Shown here: one piece after another, positions 1-7,645 of the stretch | Numbering within the stretch: position 1 is the first letter of the stretch | How the letters are laid out: every line of letters starts with the position of its first letter | Source: Neobacillus bataviensis LMG 21833 | Lineage (GTDB): Bacteria > Bacillota > Bacilli > Bacillales > Cytobacillaceae | Reading direction: 5' to 3' | NCBI RefSeq assembly: GCF_000307875.1 | Contig: NZ_AJLS01000136.1 | Coordinates: 1 to 39,246, forward strand | Length of the DNA stretch: 39,246 nucleotides | Notes under the pieces: model-generated | Databases searched by the model: none | Told to the model about the DNA's origin: nothing | Seen by the model: only the letters and a program-made list of their open reading frames with translations | Position numbers and translations under genes: made by a program

Positions 1-117
1 TTGGCTTAGTTTCTTAATAGAAACTAAAAAATATTGTTTGTTGACGTTTTTGTTTGTTTAGTTTTCAAAGAACAATATTATATGTTTTATAATATTCTGT
101 CTACTAATCTAGCGACA
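1..117 (-). promoter_or_regulatory. Leader of an rRNA operon leaving the left edge (boxA at 61-76)
   Basis: Read on the minus strand this is the transcribed leader downstream of two tandem promoters. It holds the boxA-like stretch TTGTTCTTTGAAAAC (61-75), which in Bacillus precedes 16S rRNA and recruits the Nus antitermination factors. Nearer the edge TTAGTTTC (6-13) can pair with GAAACTAA (20-27). No mature rRNA is inside the window, so an rRNA operon (16S first) just to the left is an inference from this leader. A 16S-23S spacer carries a similar boxA, but the strong promoters immediately upstream favour the operon leader. Confidence 0.75.
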
Positions 118-123
118 TTTATT

Positions 124-152
124 ATGTTAACATAGCATTTTTTCAAAGTCAA
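124..152 (-). promoter_or_regulatory. rRNA operon promoter P2-like (sigma-A)
   Basis: On the minus strand there is a -35 TTGACT (147-152), a 17-nt spacer and a -10 TAACAT (124-129), with the start point expected near 117. It lies about 85 nt inside another well-formed promoter pointing the same way. The tandem arrangement is usual for Bacillus rrn operons. Confidence 0.65.
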
Positions 153-207
153 CTATTATTTAACTGTTTTAGTGAACTAAAACTCATTTCTCACAGCGAC
201 ATTGACT

Positions 208-236
208 ATCATACTACCTCTTTATTCATTCGTCAA
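208..236 (-). promoter_or_regulatory. rRNA operon promoter P1-like (sigma-A)
   Basis: On the minus strand there is a -35 TTGACG (231-236), an exact 17-nt spacer and a -10 TATGAT (208-213). The sequence GTCGCT recurs shortly downstream of both this promoter and the next one, as if the two initial transcribed regions were duplicated. It drives transcription toward the left edge. No gene is seen on either strand between here and 443. Confidence 0.65.
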
Positions 237-442
237 TCATTTATTTAAGATTTTTATAGCAACCGAAAAGTACTTTTCACACATTTTAATTATTCCCTCG
301 TACTTGTTACTCGTTCTCGTATACTGTGTTGATCAAGCAATAGAAGTGATGAGTAAATATAGGAGAGATTAAAAGGTTTAGAACATTTTTTTCTAGGAAA
401 AGATACTGTAGTAAAACATTTTTGAAAGGAGATGCTGCTACA

Positions 443-574
443 GTGAGATTGTATTTGGAGAAAAAGGAAGATGATTTCGTCACTCATATTGATCAAGAAC
501 AATTAGAGAATTCGAGTCAAAATGAAAAATCACCAGAGTTCGATGAATATGGGACTGCCCTGAACGACATTTAA
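443..574 (+). CDS. Small acidic hypothetical protein (43 aa)
   Basis: GTG-started ORF with an AAAGGAG ribosome-binding site (425-431) eleven bases upstream. It encodes a 43-residue acidic protein beginning VRLYLEKKEDDFVTHID, with no membrane segment or cysteine. It is divergent from the rRNA promoters and is followed eight bases later by a strong hairpin terminator. The good RBS, acidic amphipathic composition and immediate terminator favour a real gene. I do not recognise the family. A longer minus-strand ORF over 290-502 has poorer composition and is treated as a shadow. Confidence 0.4.
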   Translation: MRLYLEKKEDDFVTHIDQEQLENSSQNEKSPEFDEYGTALNDI

Positions 575-581
575 TCACCGT

Positions 582-633
582 AAAAAAACCGATTGCAATA
601 TGAGAACCAGCTCAAATTGCAATCGGTTTTTTT
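582..633. terminator. Bidirectional terminator
   Basis: Near-perfect 18-bp inverted repeat (582-599 with 616-633, core ACCGATTGCAAT) with A- and T-runs on both sides. It lies between the converging small ORF and the methyltransferase gene and can serve both. Confidence 0.85.
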
Positions 634-637
634 ATTT

Positions 638-1408
638 TTACCTTTTCATTGCTTTTAAAACAACAGCCTCTCCCTGGAAGGAAAATATTTGGCCCTCCTC
701 TAAAACAAGCCTAAATTTATTTTTAATTTTCTCGGTTGCACTCTTCATAAATTCCGCTAGTTTTGCCTTTTCTTCTTGAGGTAAGTTCATCCTATTACAC
801 CAAGGGTCGAAACGGAAGGTCTTTTCAAAACGATGCCATTCAACAATTTCATAACCGGCCAATTCCAACCTACGAAGCCACTCACTTTTCTTCCAAGCAC
901 GGAAATGACTAAAATCCCGCCATTTTTCAATTTTATTATAAAATTGATCGAAATCATCTTCTTCAGGAACGACATTATCTTCGAGCAAAAATTGTCCATT
1001 TGGTTTAAGAACACGATGAACTTCTTCAATGAACCTTTTTACATTAGGAAAATGATGCGGGGCAATCCTGCAGGTTACCATATCAAATGCTTCATTAGGG
1101 AATGGAAGGTTCTCTGCATCTCCGTGAACAAACTCAACATTTTGGTGCCCATTCCCTTTAATAAATTTTTCCGCAGCAGCTAATATTTCAGGTGTTAAAT
1201 CCACTGCGGTTACCTTTTTTACATAAGGTGCAAAGGCATTTGCTGTATGACCGCCTCCTGTTGCAATATCCAGCAGCTTTTCTTCCCCTTTAATGGAGGC
1301 CATTTCCAAAAGCTTCCCCAAGTCTTTTCCATCCTTATGAATGGAACTGGTCACATACGAATCAGCACTTTTTCCGAATTGCTTTTGTACATCCTTTTTC
1401 AGATCCAT
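638..1408 (-). CDS. Class I SAM-dependent methyltransferase (UbiE/YcgJ-like)
   Basis: A 256-residue methyltransferase. Motif I is LLDIATGGGHTA (about residues 45-56), which binds S-adenosylmethionine. An acidic loop (VTAVDLTPEILAAA) follows, then the region DMVTCRIAPHHFPN before HRVLKPNGQFLLED, typical of the UbiE/Methyltransf_11 fold. Length and motifs resemble the B. subtilis YcgJ group, whose substrate is not established. The start is supported by GGGGGG seven bases upstream. The gene stands alone between its terminator and the exonuclease gene. The methyl acceptor cannot be read from the sequence. Confidence 0.85.
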   Translation of the reverse strand: MDLKKDVQKQFGKSADSYVTSSIHKDGKDLGKLLEMASIKGEEKLLDIATGGGHTANAFAPYVKKVTAVDLTPEILAAAEKFIKGNGHQNVEFVHGDAENLPFPNEAFDMVTCRIAPHHFPNVKRFIEEVHRVLKPNGQFLLEDNVVPEEDDFDQFYNKIEKWRDFSHFRAWKKSEWLRRLELAGYEIVEWHRFEKTFRFDPWCNRMNLPQEEKAKLAEFMKSATEKIKNKFRLVLEEGQIFSFQGEAVVLKAMKR

Positions 1409-1517
1409 GGTTCATCCCCCCGAAATTCCCTTTATAACATAATTTTAATGCAGCAAGGTTATAAAGAAAATGACAGGTAAATTATGAATTTCAATAAGTA
1501 AAAGTTATCACTCGGAA

Positions 1518-2270
1518 TTATTCAACTTCAAGCACGATCGGGCAATGGTCACTACCCATCACATTGCAATGAATGTCAGCAGACTTTAAGTTCTCACGCA
1601 ATTTTTCAGAAACGATAAAGTAGTCGATCCGCCAACCAATATTCCGTTCACGGACCTTCATCATGTAAGACCACCATGTATAGGCACCTTCCTGATCAGG
1701 ATAAAAGTGCCGATAGCTATCCACAAATCCAGCTGAAAGTAAGCTGGTCATCTTTCCCCGTTCTTCATCTGTAAATCCAGAGTTTCCCACATTGGATTTA
1801 GAATTCCGTAAATCAATCTCCTGATGGGCAACATTCAGGTCTCCGCAAAGAATGACGGGTTTCAATTTATCTAATTCTTTTAAGTGTTCCAGAATTCTAC
1901 TCTCCCATTCAAGTCGATATCCGATTCTAGCTAAATCTCTTTGTGAATTAGGGGTATAGATATTGACCAAGAAAAAGTCGTCAAACTCTAAGGTTAGAAT
2001 TCGGCCCTCTTCTTCACTCTCATCGGTTCCTACTCCATATCGAACAGAAATCGGTTCAATCTTGGTAAATACAGCTGTACCGGAATAACCCTTCTTAATC
2101 GCATAGTTCCAGTATTGGTGATATCCATCAAGGTCAAGGCTGATTTGTCCTTCTTGCAATTTCGTTTCCTGCACACAAAAGATATCTGCATCTACTTCCT
2201 GAAAATAATCCAAGAATCCTTTTTTCACACAAGCCCTAAGGCCATTTACATTCCAAGAAACTAGTTTCAT
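1518..2270 (-). CDS. exoA: Exodeoxyribonuclease III / AP endonuclease
   Basis: A 250-aa member of the exonuclease III/APE1 family, which cleaves DNA 5' of abasic sites and removes 3' blocking groups in base-excision repair. The N-terminus MKLVSWNVNGLRA, the metal-binding CVQETKLQ, the catalytic LCGDLNVAH (D and N), the WRIDYFIVS block and the terminal GSDHCPIVLE (catalytic D-H) are all present. Length agrees with B. subtilis ExoA. The start has a GGGGAAGG ribosome-binding site. It is a single gene on the minus strand and looks intact. Confidence 0.95.
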   Translation of the reverse strand: MKLVSWNVNGLRACVKKGFLDYFQEVDADIFCVQETKLQEGQISLDLDGYHQYWNYAIKKGYSGTAVFTKIEPISVRYGVGTDESEEEGRILTLEFDDFFLVNIYTPNSQRDLARIGYRLEWESRILEHLKELDKLKPVILCGDLNVAHQEIDLRNSKSNVGNSGFTDEERGKMTSLLSAGFVDSYRHFYPDQEGAYTWWSYMMKVRERNIGWRIDYFIVSEKLRENLKSADIHCNVMGSDHCPIVLEVE

Positions 2271-2373
2271 TTTTCTGCCTTCCCCTTTGTTCGTTACTAT
2301 TTTTCTTTATTAAATCGATAGGAGACATTTTACCAGTTTGAGGGGATGAGGGAAAGTAATCCGTTCAGGCTGC

Positions 2374-2404
2374 AAAAAAAGACAGCCGGTAGCTGCCTTT
2401 TTTT
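2374..2404. terminator. Terminator after the polysaccharide deacetylase gene
   Basis: Stem GACAGC/GCTGCC, extended by A7 and T7 runs on its two sides. It abuts the stop codon of the minus-strand gene ending at 2404 and could work in either direction. Confidence 0.7.
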
Positions 2405-3189
2405 CATGGAACAAGTTGTTTTTCAATCAATTTTCCAGCAAAAAGCTGTGAAACCGGAACAATCTTTATCTTTCGTTTCTGAAATTCCTCCATTGATTGA
2501 AAAATGCCTACTGAACAAACCTTTCCAGTAATTCCGACGTGACCAATAGCAATACCTTGTCCCTTGAATTCTGTTATCCTTGCTAGTCTGGACATTTGTT
2601 TTCTGGTATAGGATGAGGATGAGATGTCGTCTAAGAATATATCTCTTTTTAACAACGGCACTCCCATTTCCATTGCAACTTTTGGGAATTTACTGTCCGG
2701 ACTTGTCCCACTATCAATGATATAAAGGCTCCTTTCCTTTGCCAGCTCTACGATTGCCCGTACGATTTTTTCGTCCTCAACTGCACGTGAGCCCATATGG
2801 TTATTGAGGCCGACTGCGTAGGGAACACTTTTTATTGCTTCCTCTACTCGTTTCCTAACTTCTTTTGGTGTGAGGTCAACCGTAATCGGCTTAGGACCAA
2901 GCCATGACCTTTTTCCTTTTTTCGGCTCCATTGGTAAATGAATCATGACTTCAAAACCATTTTTATGTGCCCATTCCGCATGTGCTTTGGAATTTTGCGT
3001 AAAAGGCATCACAGCTGCCGTAATCGGAATATCTCCTTCTAAGAAATCCCTCACCCCGCCAGTACCGCCACCAAAATCATCGATAATAATGGCAGCCTTC
3101 AGTTCTTTGGTTTCCTTTTTTTCTTCCGAGGCATTTGTGTGTAGTGGTAATAATAAAAATGAGAAAAGTAATAGCGCAAACTTTTTCAT
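2404..3189 (-). CDS. Secreted divergent polysaccharide deacetylase family protein
   Basis: A 261-aa protein with a clear signal peptide (MKKFALLLFSFLLLPLHTNA) and a divergent NodB-like barrel. AAIIIDDFGGG carries the two aspartates, ITAAVMPF and VMIHLPMEP follow, then GLNNHMGSRA with its histidine, and GIAIGHVG near the end. This is the YibQ/DUF610 type (Pfam polysacc_deac_2), whose substrate is unproven. Cell-wall or exopolysaccharide deacetylation is an inference. The ATG at 3189 is chosen because GGGGG lies just upstream. A TTG twelve bases earlier would overlap that site. Confidence 0.85.
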   Translation of the reverse strand: MKKFALLLFSFLLLPLHTNASEEKKETKELKAAIIIDDFGGGTGGVRDFLEGDIPITAAVMPFTQNSKAHAEWAHKNGFEVMIHLPMEPKKGKRSWLGPKPITVDLTPKEVRKRVEEAIKSVPYAVGLNNHMGSRAVEDEKIVRAIVELAKERSLYIIDSGTSPDSKFPKVAMEMGVPLLKRDIFLDDISSSSYTRKQMSRLARITEFKGQGIAIGHVGITGKVCSVGIFQSMEEFQKRKIKIVPVSQLFAGKLIEKQLVP

Positions 3190-3250
3190 ATATACCCCCA
3201 AAATTATAATTTGAGGTTAATTTGCCCCTTTACATTCATTTGATTCAACA

Positions 3251-3277
3251 TAAAAAGAGGGCTAATCATTAGCCCTC
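3251..3277 (-). terminator. Terminator of ppiB
   Basis: Perfect nine-bp stem GAGGGCTAA/TTAGCCCTC (3257-3265 with 3269-3277), a 3-nt loop and, on the minus strand, a T5 run. It lies nine bases past the ppiB stop. Confidence 0.9.
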
Positions 3278-3285
3278 CACATTAC

Positions 3286-3726
3286 TTATTCTTCGTCATA
3301 AACCTTTACTTCTACCATTTTGTCGCCGTTTCTCATTGCTTTTGCTGCTTCTAGTCCAGATGTTACTTGACCAAAAACGGTGTGAACACCGTTTAGGTGC
3401 GGCTGTGATTCATGAACGATAAAGAATTGGCTTCCGCCTGTGTCTTTACCAGCATGAGCCATTGATAATGAACCAGGGATATGCTTGTGCGGGTTACCTT
3501 CTGTCTCACATTTGATTGTGTATCCAGGACCACCAGTTCCGCGACCTTCAGGGCAGCCACCTTGGCTTACAAAACCAGGAATAACACGGTGGAAGGTTAA
3601 TCCATCGTAGAAACCTTTTTTAGCCAATGTTTCGAAATTCTCTACAGTTCCTGGTGCTTCATTTGCAAATAAATCAAACTCGATCTTTTCGCCGTTTTCC
3701 ATCAATATGTATCCTTTTTTCGCCAA
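3286..3726 (-). CDS. ppiB: Peptidyl-prolyl cis-trans isomerase, cyclophilin type
   Basis: A 146-aa cytoplasmic cyclophilin that speeds proline isomerisation during folding. Active-site signatures are visible: [18 protein letters not shown] (FHR arginine and the F/Q of the pocket), [16 protein letters not shown] and [12 protein letters not shown]. The TTG at 3726 is preferred over the longer open frame to 3798 because AAAGGAG lies nine bases upstream and the resulting length fits B. subtilis PpiB (143 aa). It is monocistronic with its own terminator. A small structured RNA gene lies upstream on the opposite strand. Confidence 0.93.
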   Translation of the reverse strand: MAKKGYILMENGEKIEFDLFANEAPGTVENFETLAKKGFYDGLTFHRVIPGFVSQGGCPEGRGTGGPGYTIKCETEGNPHKHIPGSLSMAHAGKDTGGSQFFIVHESQPHLNGVHTVFGQVTSGLEAAKAMRNGDKMVEVKVYDEE

Positions 3727-3840
3727 TTGAAAACACTCCTTTATGTAAAAATCATTATTATCATACACTTTTCTCTGCAGAAAAGAAAGTTTAGACAACT
3801 TAAATAACTTCCTTTCCTAATCATATTTCCACTATCGTTG

Positions 3841-3849
3841 TGATATACT
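3841..3849 (+). promoter_or_regulatory. Extended -10 promoter of the 3856-3970 RNA
   Basis: TG-A-TATACT (TATACT at 3844-3849) is an extended -10 element. No good -35 hexamer is present. The expected start point (about 3856) falls on the first base of the RNA's closing stem, which supports the assignment. Confidence 0.55.
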
Positions 3850-3855
3850 AGAAAT

Positions 3856-3970
3856 ACCCCTTCCGAACATTCGCTTGTTGCGGGACACTTAACCACTGTA
3901 CGGACGGAAGGGGTTCTCTGGTGTCACTTTTGTGGCATCACGAAAGCCGGGACATTTGTCTCGGCTTTTT
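3856..3970 (+). ncRNA. Candidate small structured RNA, about 115 nt, family unknown
   Basis: There is no ORF here, but structure fills the whole interval. A nine-bp stem CCCCTTCCG/CGGAAGGGG (3857-3865 with 3905-3913) starts at the predicted transcript 5' end and encloses a smaller hairpin TTCGC/GCGGG (3870-3874 with 3880-3884). An eight-bp hairpin GGTGTCAC-TTTT-GTGGCATC (3920-3939) follows. The last element is a terminator hairpin ending in T5. Together with the extended -10 just upstream this makes a self-contained transcription unit on the plus strand, between two minus-strand genes. The next plus-strand gene is 1.6 kb away, so an independent sRNA is more likely than a leader. I cannot assign it to 6S, SRP, tmRNA or a known riboswitch. 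Confidence 0.65.
3943..3970 (+). terminator. Terminator of the 3856-3970 RNA
   Basis: Stem of about 12 bp (AAAGCCG, one G-T pair, GACA, against the complementary strand) with a two-base loop and T5 on the plus strand. It abuts the 3' end of the converging membrane-protein gene (3974). Confidence 0.85.
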
Positions 3971-3973
3971 GTT

Positions 3974-4417
3974 TTAGCTATTTTGTTTTGTCATCCCTTC
4001 AAAAAACAGCGTAATAATGGTTAAGAACAACAAATACCCAAAAAATGTGTAAAGATGCTGCCACCCATCTGCATGCACAAACAATCCCAATACTTCCGCT
4101 AATTTTTCAAAAATCGGCATCAACAGACTGACAAAAAGAATAATTCCCGCTTTCCCCCATTTATTTACTTGCGAAACAGTGCGTAAAAAAATCAGTACAA
4201 GTAGCGGGAGACCTACTAATGTAAATGCAATATTAATCGAGAAAATCTCCGGAAACGGCCTCATCGGAAACTGATAAAGGTCTTTCCCGACGAAATAGAG
4301 ATCTAAATAGGTTCCCAGCAAGGAAGCAAGCACTATACTTGCAAGATACCTAAAAGGTAATCGCTTTTTTTGCCAGGGTTGCAAGCTCGAGCCGTTCAAG
4401 TGTTTTACAATATTCAT
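3974..4417 (-). CDS. Small membrane protein, CBO0543-like
   Basis: A 147-aa protein with about four hydrophobic segments (YLASIVLASLLGTYLDLYF, SINIAFTLVGLPLLVLIFL, GIILFVSLLMPIFEKLAEVL, FFGYLLFLTIITLFF) and short loops. The pattern resembles the CBO0543 family of Firmicute membrane proteins of unknown function. The ATG at 4417 has GGGGAG seven bases upstream and is preferred to the ATG at 4432. Its first 68 bases lie inside the 3' end of the DUF2515 gene in another frame, so the two are probably translated as a coupled pair. Confidence 0.7.
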   Translation of the reverse strand: MNIVKHLNGSSLQPWQKKRLPFRYLASIVLASLLGTYLDLYFVGKDLYQFPMRPFPEIFSINIAFTLVGLPLLVLIFLRTVSQVNKWGKAGIILFVSLLMPIFEKLAEVLGLFVHADGWQHLYTFFGYLLFLTIITLFFEGMTKQNS

Positions 4418-5456
4418 GTTTAATCTCCCCATTAATCATTTCATCGTCATCTGTTAAGTATTCGACAACCTGCCAATCTTCAAACCAATCCCCTTTTTCA
4501 GCCTCTTCCTGACTAACATTTTTCCAGGCATTTTCGAGGGTTGGACTATAAATCTTTCGGGCTCCTTTCCTTAGCTGACAGGATTCCAAGCGAAGCTGAT
4601 AAGGAAAACCAGGCATCCCTTCATTGACCGTATTGAAGATATGCGGCCAGTAATCCTTTCTCGACCCCGTATGCGGTGTCCTTTTTGCCCATTCAAGAAC
4701 CTGTTGGTGCGTTTCCTTATTTTTAAAAAGAATCGTATACAGTCGTTTTCCCAGTAAAATCCGCTCATGGAGTATTTCAAACTGGTGGAGTGTTTGTCCG
4801 CTAAGCTGCTTTTTCCCATATGGAAAGAGGATATGGTTAAAAGAAAGCCAGTCTTGCAGCATAAACTCAAAATTGTTAATGACCTCTTTTTGATAGTGCG
4901 GATTTTGCACCACTCTATTTTCGAGGTAGCTCTGTTCATTGATGACCATGGCAATGGTATGGATATAGGTGTCCTGATTTTTCCAAAACTGCTGCCAAAT
5001 CGTTTCCATAAAGGTAGAAATGTTAAAAAAAGCACATAGGTGGAATAACGGTTTTCGTTGCCGTAGGCTTTCCTCATAAAGCAAAAATTGCGGATATACG
5101 TCTTGAAAAATAAGCCAGTTGCCCCGCTCTAAAAATTGGAAAAATAAATGTCGATCTGTTTTCGCCATCAGTCTCGGCAGAAATTCACCCTTAAGATCGG
5201 TCATGTTCCAGCCGCCATTTCTTGAAACCATATGCCCGAGAAAGGCCCATTGAATTTCCGGATGCTTGAGGTAAAAGTCAAGATAGGCTTTTGTTCTTGT
5301 CACATTATTAAAATTATGATCTCGTGTGTTGCTTCTAATCTTTTCAAGCAGTATTTCTTCACCCTTCGTTAGTTTTATGGCTGATGGAGGAATTTTACTT
5401 TTTTTCTTTAATTCTTCCGTTATACTTTCAAGCGGCGTTTTCACTCGATTTCGCAT
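4350..5456 (-). CDS. DUF2515 family protein (YppC-like)
   Basis: A 368-aa soluble protein of the DUF2515 family (B. subtilis YppC), function unknown. Recognisable family stretches are NNVTRTKAYLDFYLKHPEIQ, FLGHMVSRNGGWNMTDLKGE, LERGNWLIFQDVYPQ and WPHIFNTVNEGMPG. The start is uncertain. The first ATG (5456) follows eight T residues. The only strong ribosome-binding site (GGGAGGT) lies 18 bases before it, with an in-frame stop in between. It precedes and overlaps the membrane-protein gene on the same strand, and the cyclase gene is divergent. Confidence 0.8.
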   Translation of the reverse strand: MRNRVKTPLESITEELKKKSKIPPSAIKLTKGEEILLEKIRSNTRDHNFNNVTRTKAYLDFYLKHPEIQWAFLGHMVSRNGGWNMTDLKGEFLPRLMAKTDRHLFFQFLERGNWLIFQDVYPQFLLYEESLRQRKPLFHLCAFFNISTFMETIWQQFWKNQDTYIHTIAMVINEQSYLENRVVQNPHYQKEVINNFEFMLQDWLSFNHILFPYGKKQLSGQTLHQFEILHERILLGKRLYTILFKNKETHQQVLEWAKRTPHTGSRKDYWPHIFNTVNEGMPGFPYQLRLESCQLRKGARKIYSPTLENAWKNVSQEEAEKGDWFEDWQVVEYLTDDDEMINGEIKHEYCKTLERLELATLAKKAITF

Positions 5457-5546
5457 AAAAAAAATAGCACATTACCTCCCTTACGAATTCTCCGGCCTTA
5501 ATGAGAATATGTATAGATGAGAATATTTATTGGGAGAGGAATGAGT

Positions 5547-7418
5547 GTGAGTATGACTGCTGTGAAGGCTGGCATCGATTGGATTAAAGAAATGCTTCGA
5601 AAAGACCAATCTCCCGACGGCTCATGGGACTATCCATTTGAAACAGGAATATCTACAGATGCTTTTATGATCATTTTATTACGGACATTGGAAATAAATG
5701 ATGAAGAATTAATCGAAGGACTAACGAAACGGATTTTAAGCAGACAGGAGAAAAACGGCGCCTGGAAACTTTTTCATGATGAGGGCGCCGGGAATCTGAC
5801 GGCAACAGTAGAAGCTTACTATGCGTTGTTATATTCGGGGTACTATCAGAAAGATGATACCCGCCTGTGGGCTGCCAAAAAATTCATTTTAGCAAATGGC
5901 GGATTAGAGGAAGTTGGCATGTACACAAAGATCATGCTTGCCTTAACCGGACAGTATAAGTGGCCTGCCTTTTCCCCGCTGCCCATTGAAGTCGTCCTCC
6001 TGCCGCTACATTTCCCGATCAACTTTTATTCATTTTCAGTGTTCGGCAGGGCCAATCTTACCCCGATTATGATCGTTGCCGATAAAAAATTCACGATGAA
6101 AACTTCGAGCAGTCCCGACCTATCACATTTACATTTGCATCGGAATGATGATGACCAATGGTCTCGTTCCCGGGAATACCGGTCGTTATTTTCTTTTATC
6201 GAAGATGGGGTTACAAATTTATTAGGATTACCTGATCAGCTTCATAAGCTGGCCATTGAACGGGCCAAAAAGTATATGCTTGACCGGATTGAACCGGACG
6301 GAACATTCTATAGCTATTACAGCTCTACATTTTTAATGATTTTTGCACTATTATCGCTCGGTTACGATAAAACAGATCCCATTATTACCAAGGCCATTGA
6401 TGGGATTAAATCGATGAAGTGCGAAATTGACGGCTACCCCCATATGCAATATACCACCGCCAACCTGTGGAACACCGCGTTAATTGGCTTCGGTTTGCAA
6501 ACAGCGGGAATTGCTCCAGAGGATCCAATGGTTGTCCAGGCAAATCGGTACCTGCTTGAACGGCAGCATCATAAGTTTGGAGATTGGGTGATTCATAATC
6601 CGAAAACGATGCCCGGCGGCTGGGGTTTCTCTGCTGTGAATACGATTGTGCCTGATGTGGATGACACAACCGCTGCGTTAAGATCTATATCTATGATTGC
6701 CCCTTCCGAACTGCAGACTTGGGAACGGGCAATCGCTTGGACTCTCTCTATGCAAAATGATGATGGCGGCTGGCCTGCCTTTGAAAGAAATGTAAATTCT
6801 AAATTATTGCAGTTTATGCCAATTGAAAAAGCTGAGTTTTTATTGGCTGACCCTTCCTGTGCTGATTTAACTGGCCGAACGCTTGAATTTTTCGGTCAAT
6901 ATACTAATTTATCGACTGAGCATACCGCCACAAGGAGAGGAATCCGGTGGCTTTTGAAAAATCAAGAAAAGGATGGCTCCTGGTATGGCAGATGGGGAAT
7001 TTGTTATCTTTACGGGACTTGGGCAGCCATCACCGGACTATTGGCGGTAGACGTTGCAGCGGATCATTCCGCTATCCAAAAAGCTGTTGATTGGCTGCGA
7101 AGGATACAAAACAAAGATGGTGGCTGGGGTGAATCGTGTCACAGTGATAGTAAAAAGTCCTACGTCCCTTTGAAGGCAAGCACTTTAACACATACAGCCT
7201 GGTCCCTTGATGCCCTGATTGCCGTTTCAGATAAACCAACGCCGGAGATTGAAAAAGGGATTAACTATTTAATTGGAGCACTTAAAAACGATGACTGGAC
7301 GACTGATTACCCAAAAGGACAGGGGATGGCGGGTGGCTTTTATATCCACTATCACAGCTACCGCTATATTTTTCCGCTTTTGGCACTGGCACACTATCGG
7401 GAAAAATTTGAATTATAG
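5547..7418 (+). CDS. sqhC: Squalene-hopene cyclase family triterpene cyclase (sporulenol synthase-like)
   Basis: A 623-aa class II terpene cyclase of the squalene-hopene cyclase family. The catalytic acid motif DVDD (residues 370-373) is intact. QW-type repeats recur (KDQSPDGSW, QEKNGAW, QNDDGGW, QEKDGSWYGRWG, QNKDGGWGE). In Bacillus the relative SqhC cyclises tetraprenyl-beta-curcumene to sporulenol in spores. Hopene formation from squalene is the alternative, and the sequence alone does not decide. The GTG at 5547 is chosen because GAGG sits seven bases upstream. ATGs at 5517, 5541 and 5553 are in frame. It is monocistronic and followed by a terminator. Confidence 0.88.
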   Translation: MSMTAVKAGIDWIKEMLRKDQSPDGSWDYPFETGISTDAFMIILLRTLEINDEELIEGLTKRILSRQEKNGAWKLFHDEGAGNLTATVEAYYALLYSGYYQKDDTRLWAAKKFILANGGLEEVGMYTKIMLALTGQYKWPAFSPLPIEVVLLPLHFPINFYSFSVFGRANLTPIMIVADKKFTMKTSSSPDLSHLHLHRNDDDQWSRSREYRSLFSFIEDGVTNLLGLPDQLHKLAIERAKKYMLDRIEPDGTFYSYYSSTFLMIFALLSLGYDKTDPIITKAIDGIKSMKCEIDGYPHMQYTTANLWNTALIGFGLQTAGIAPEDPMVVQANRYLLERQHHKFGDWVIHNPKTMPGGWGFSAVNTIVPDVDDTTAALRSISMIAPSELQTWERAIAWTLSMQNDDGGWPAFERNVNSKLLQFMPIEKAEFLLADPSCADLTGRTLEFFGQYTNLSTEHTATRRGIRWLLKNQEKDGSWYGRWGICYLYGTWAAITGLLAVDVAADHSAIQKAVDWLRRIQNKDGGWGESCHSDSKKSYVPLKASTLTHTAWSLDALIAVSDKPTPEIEKGINYLIGALKNDDWTTDYPKGQGMAGGFYIHYHSYRYIFPLLALAHYREKFEL

Positions 7419-7426
7419 TAAAAAAC

Positions 7427-7459
7427 ATCGACGGCCACGCCACTCCGTCGATATTTTTT
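7427..7459 (+). terminator. Terminator of the cyclase gene
   Basis: Eight-bp stem ATCGACGG/CCGTCGAT (7427-7434 with 7445-7452) followed by a T-rich run, nine bases after the stop codon. Confidence 0.85.
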
Positions 7460-7496
7460 ATGTTTGGCTCATTTCTAAAAGTTTAGTGCTTTTTTA

Positions 7497-7576
7497 GATT
7501 CGCCGATAAAGTGGTTCAATTCGCCGATATAATTGTAGATTCGCCGATAAACTTACAAAAATCGCCGATATATCGG
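7497..7576. repeat. Four phased direct repeats of TTCGCCGATA
   Basis: The core CGCCGAT begins at 7501, 7522, 7542 and 7563, intervals of 21, 20 and 21 bp, i.e. two helical turns. The common unit is about ATTCGCCGATAAA. The last copy runs into a perfect 12-bp palindrome CCGATATATCGG (7565-7576). The repeats sit in the gap between the converging cyclase and mug genes. They could be a DNA-binding array or a member of a dispersed intergenic repeat family. They are too short and too regular in position for CRISPR. Confidence 0.8.
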
Positions 7577-7645
7577 ATTAACCTTCTAATAAGGTGAAAT
7601 TTCACCCGTCATTAGTGACTTTTAACAACATTCTTTACGAAAACA

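Noticed and set aside
4571..5077. 168-codon ORF inside the DUF2515 gene
   Set aside because: Out-of-frame shadow on the same strand with no RBS and no protein-like composition.
7497..7576. CRISPR-like array
   Set aside because: Repeat core is only about 10-13 bp with 7-10 bp between copies, no cas genes are near, and the spacing suits protein binding.
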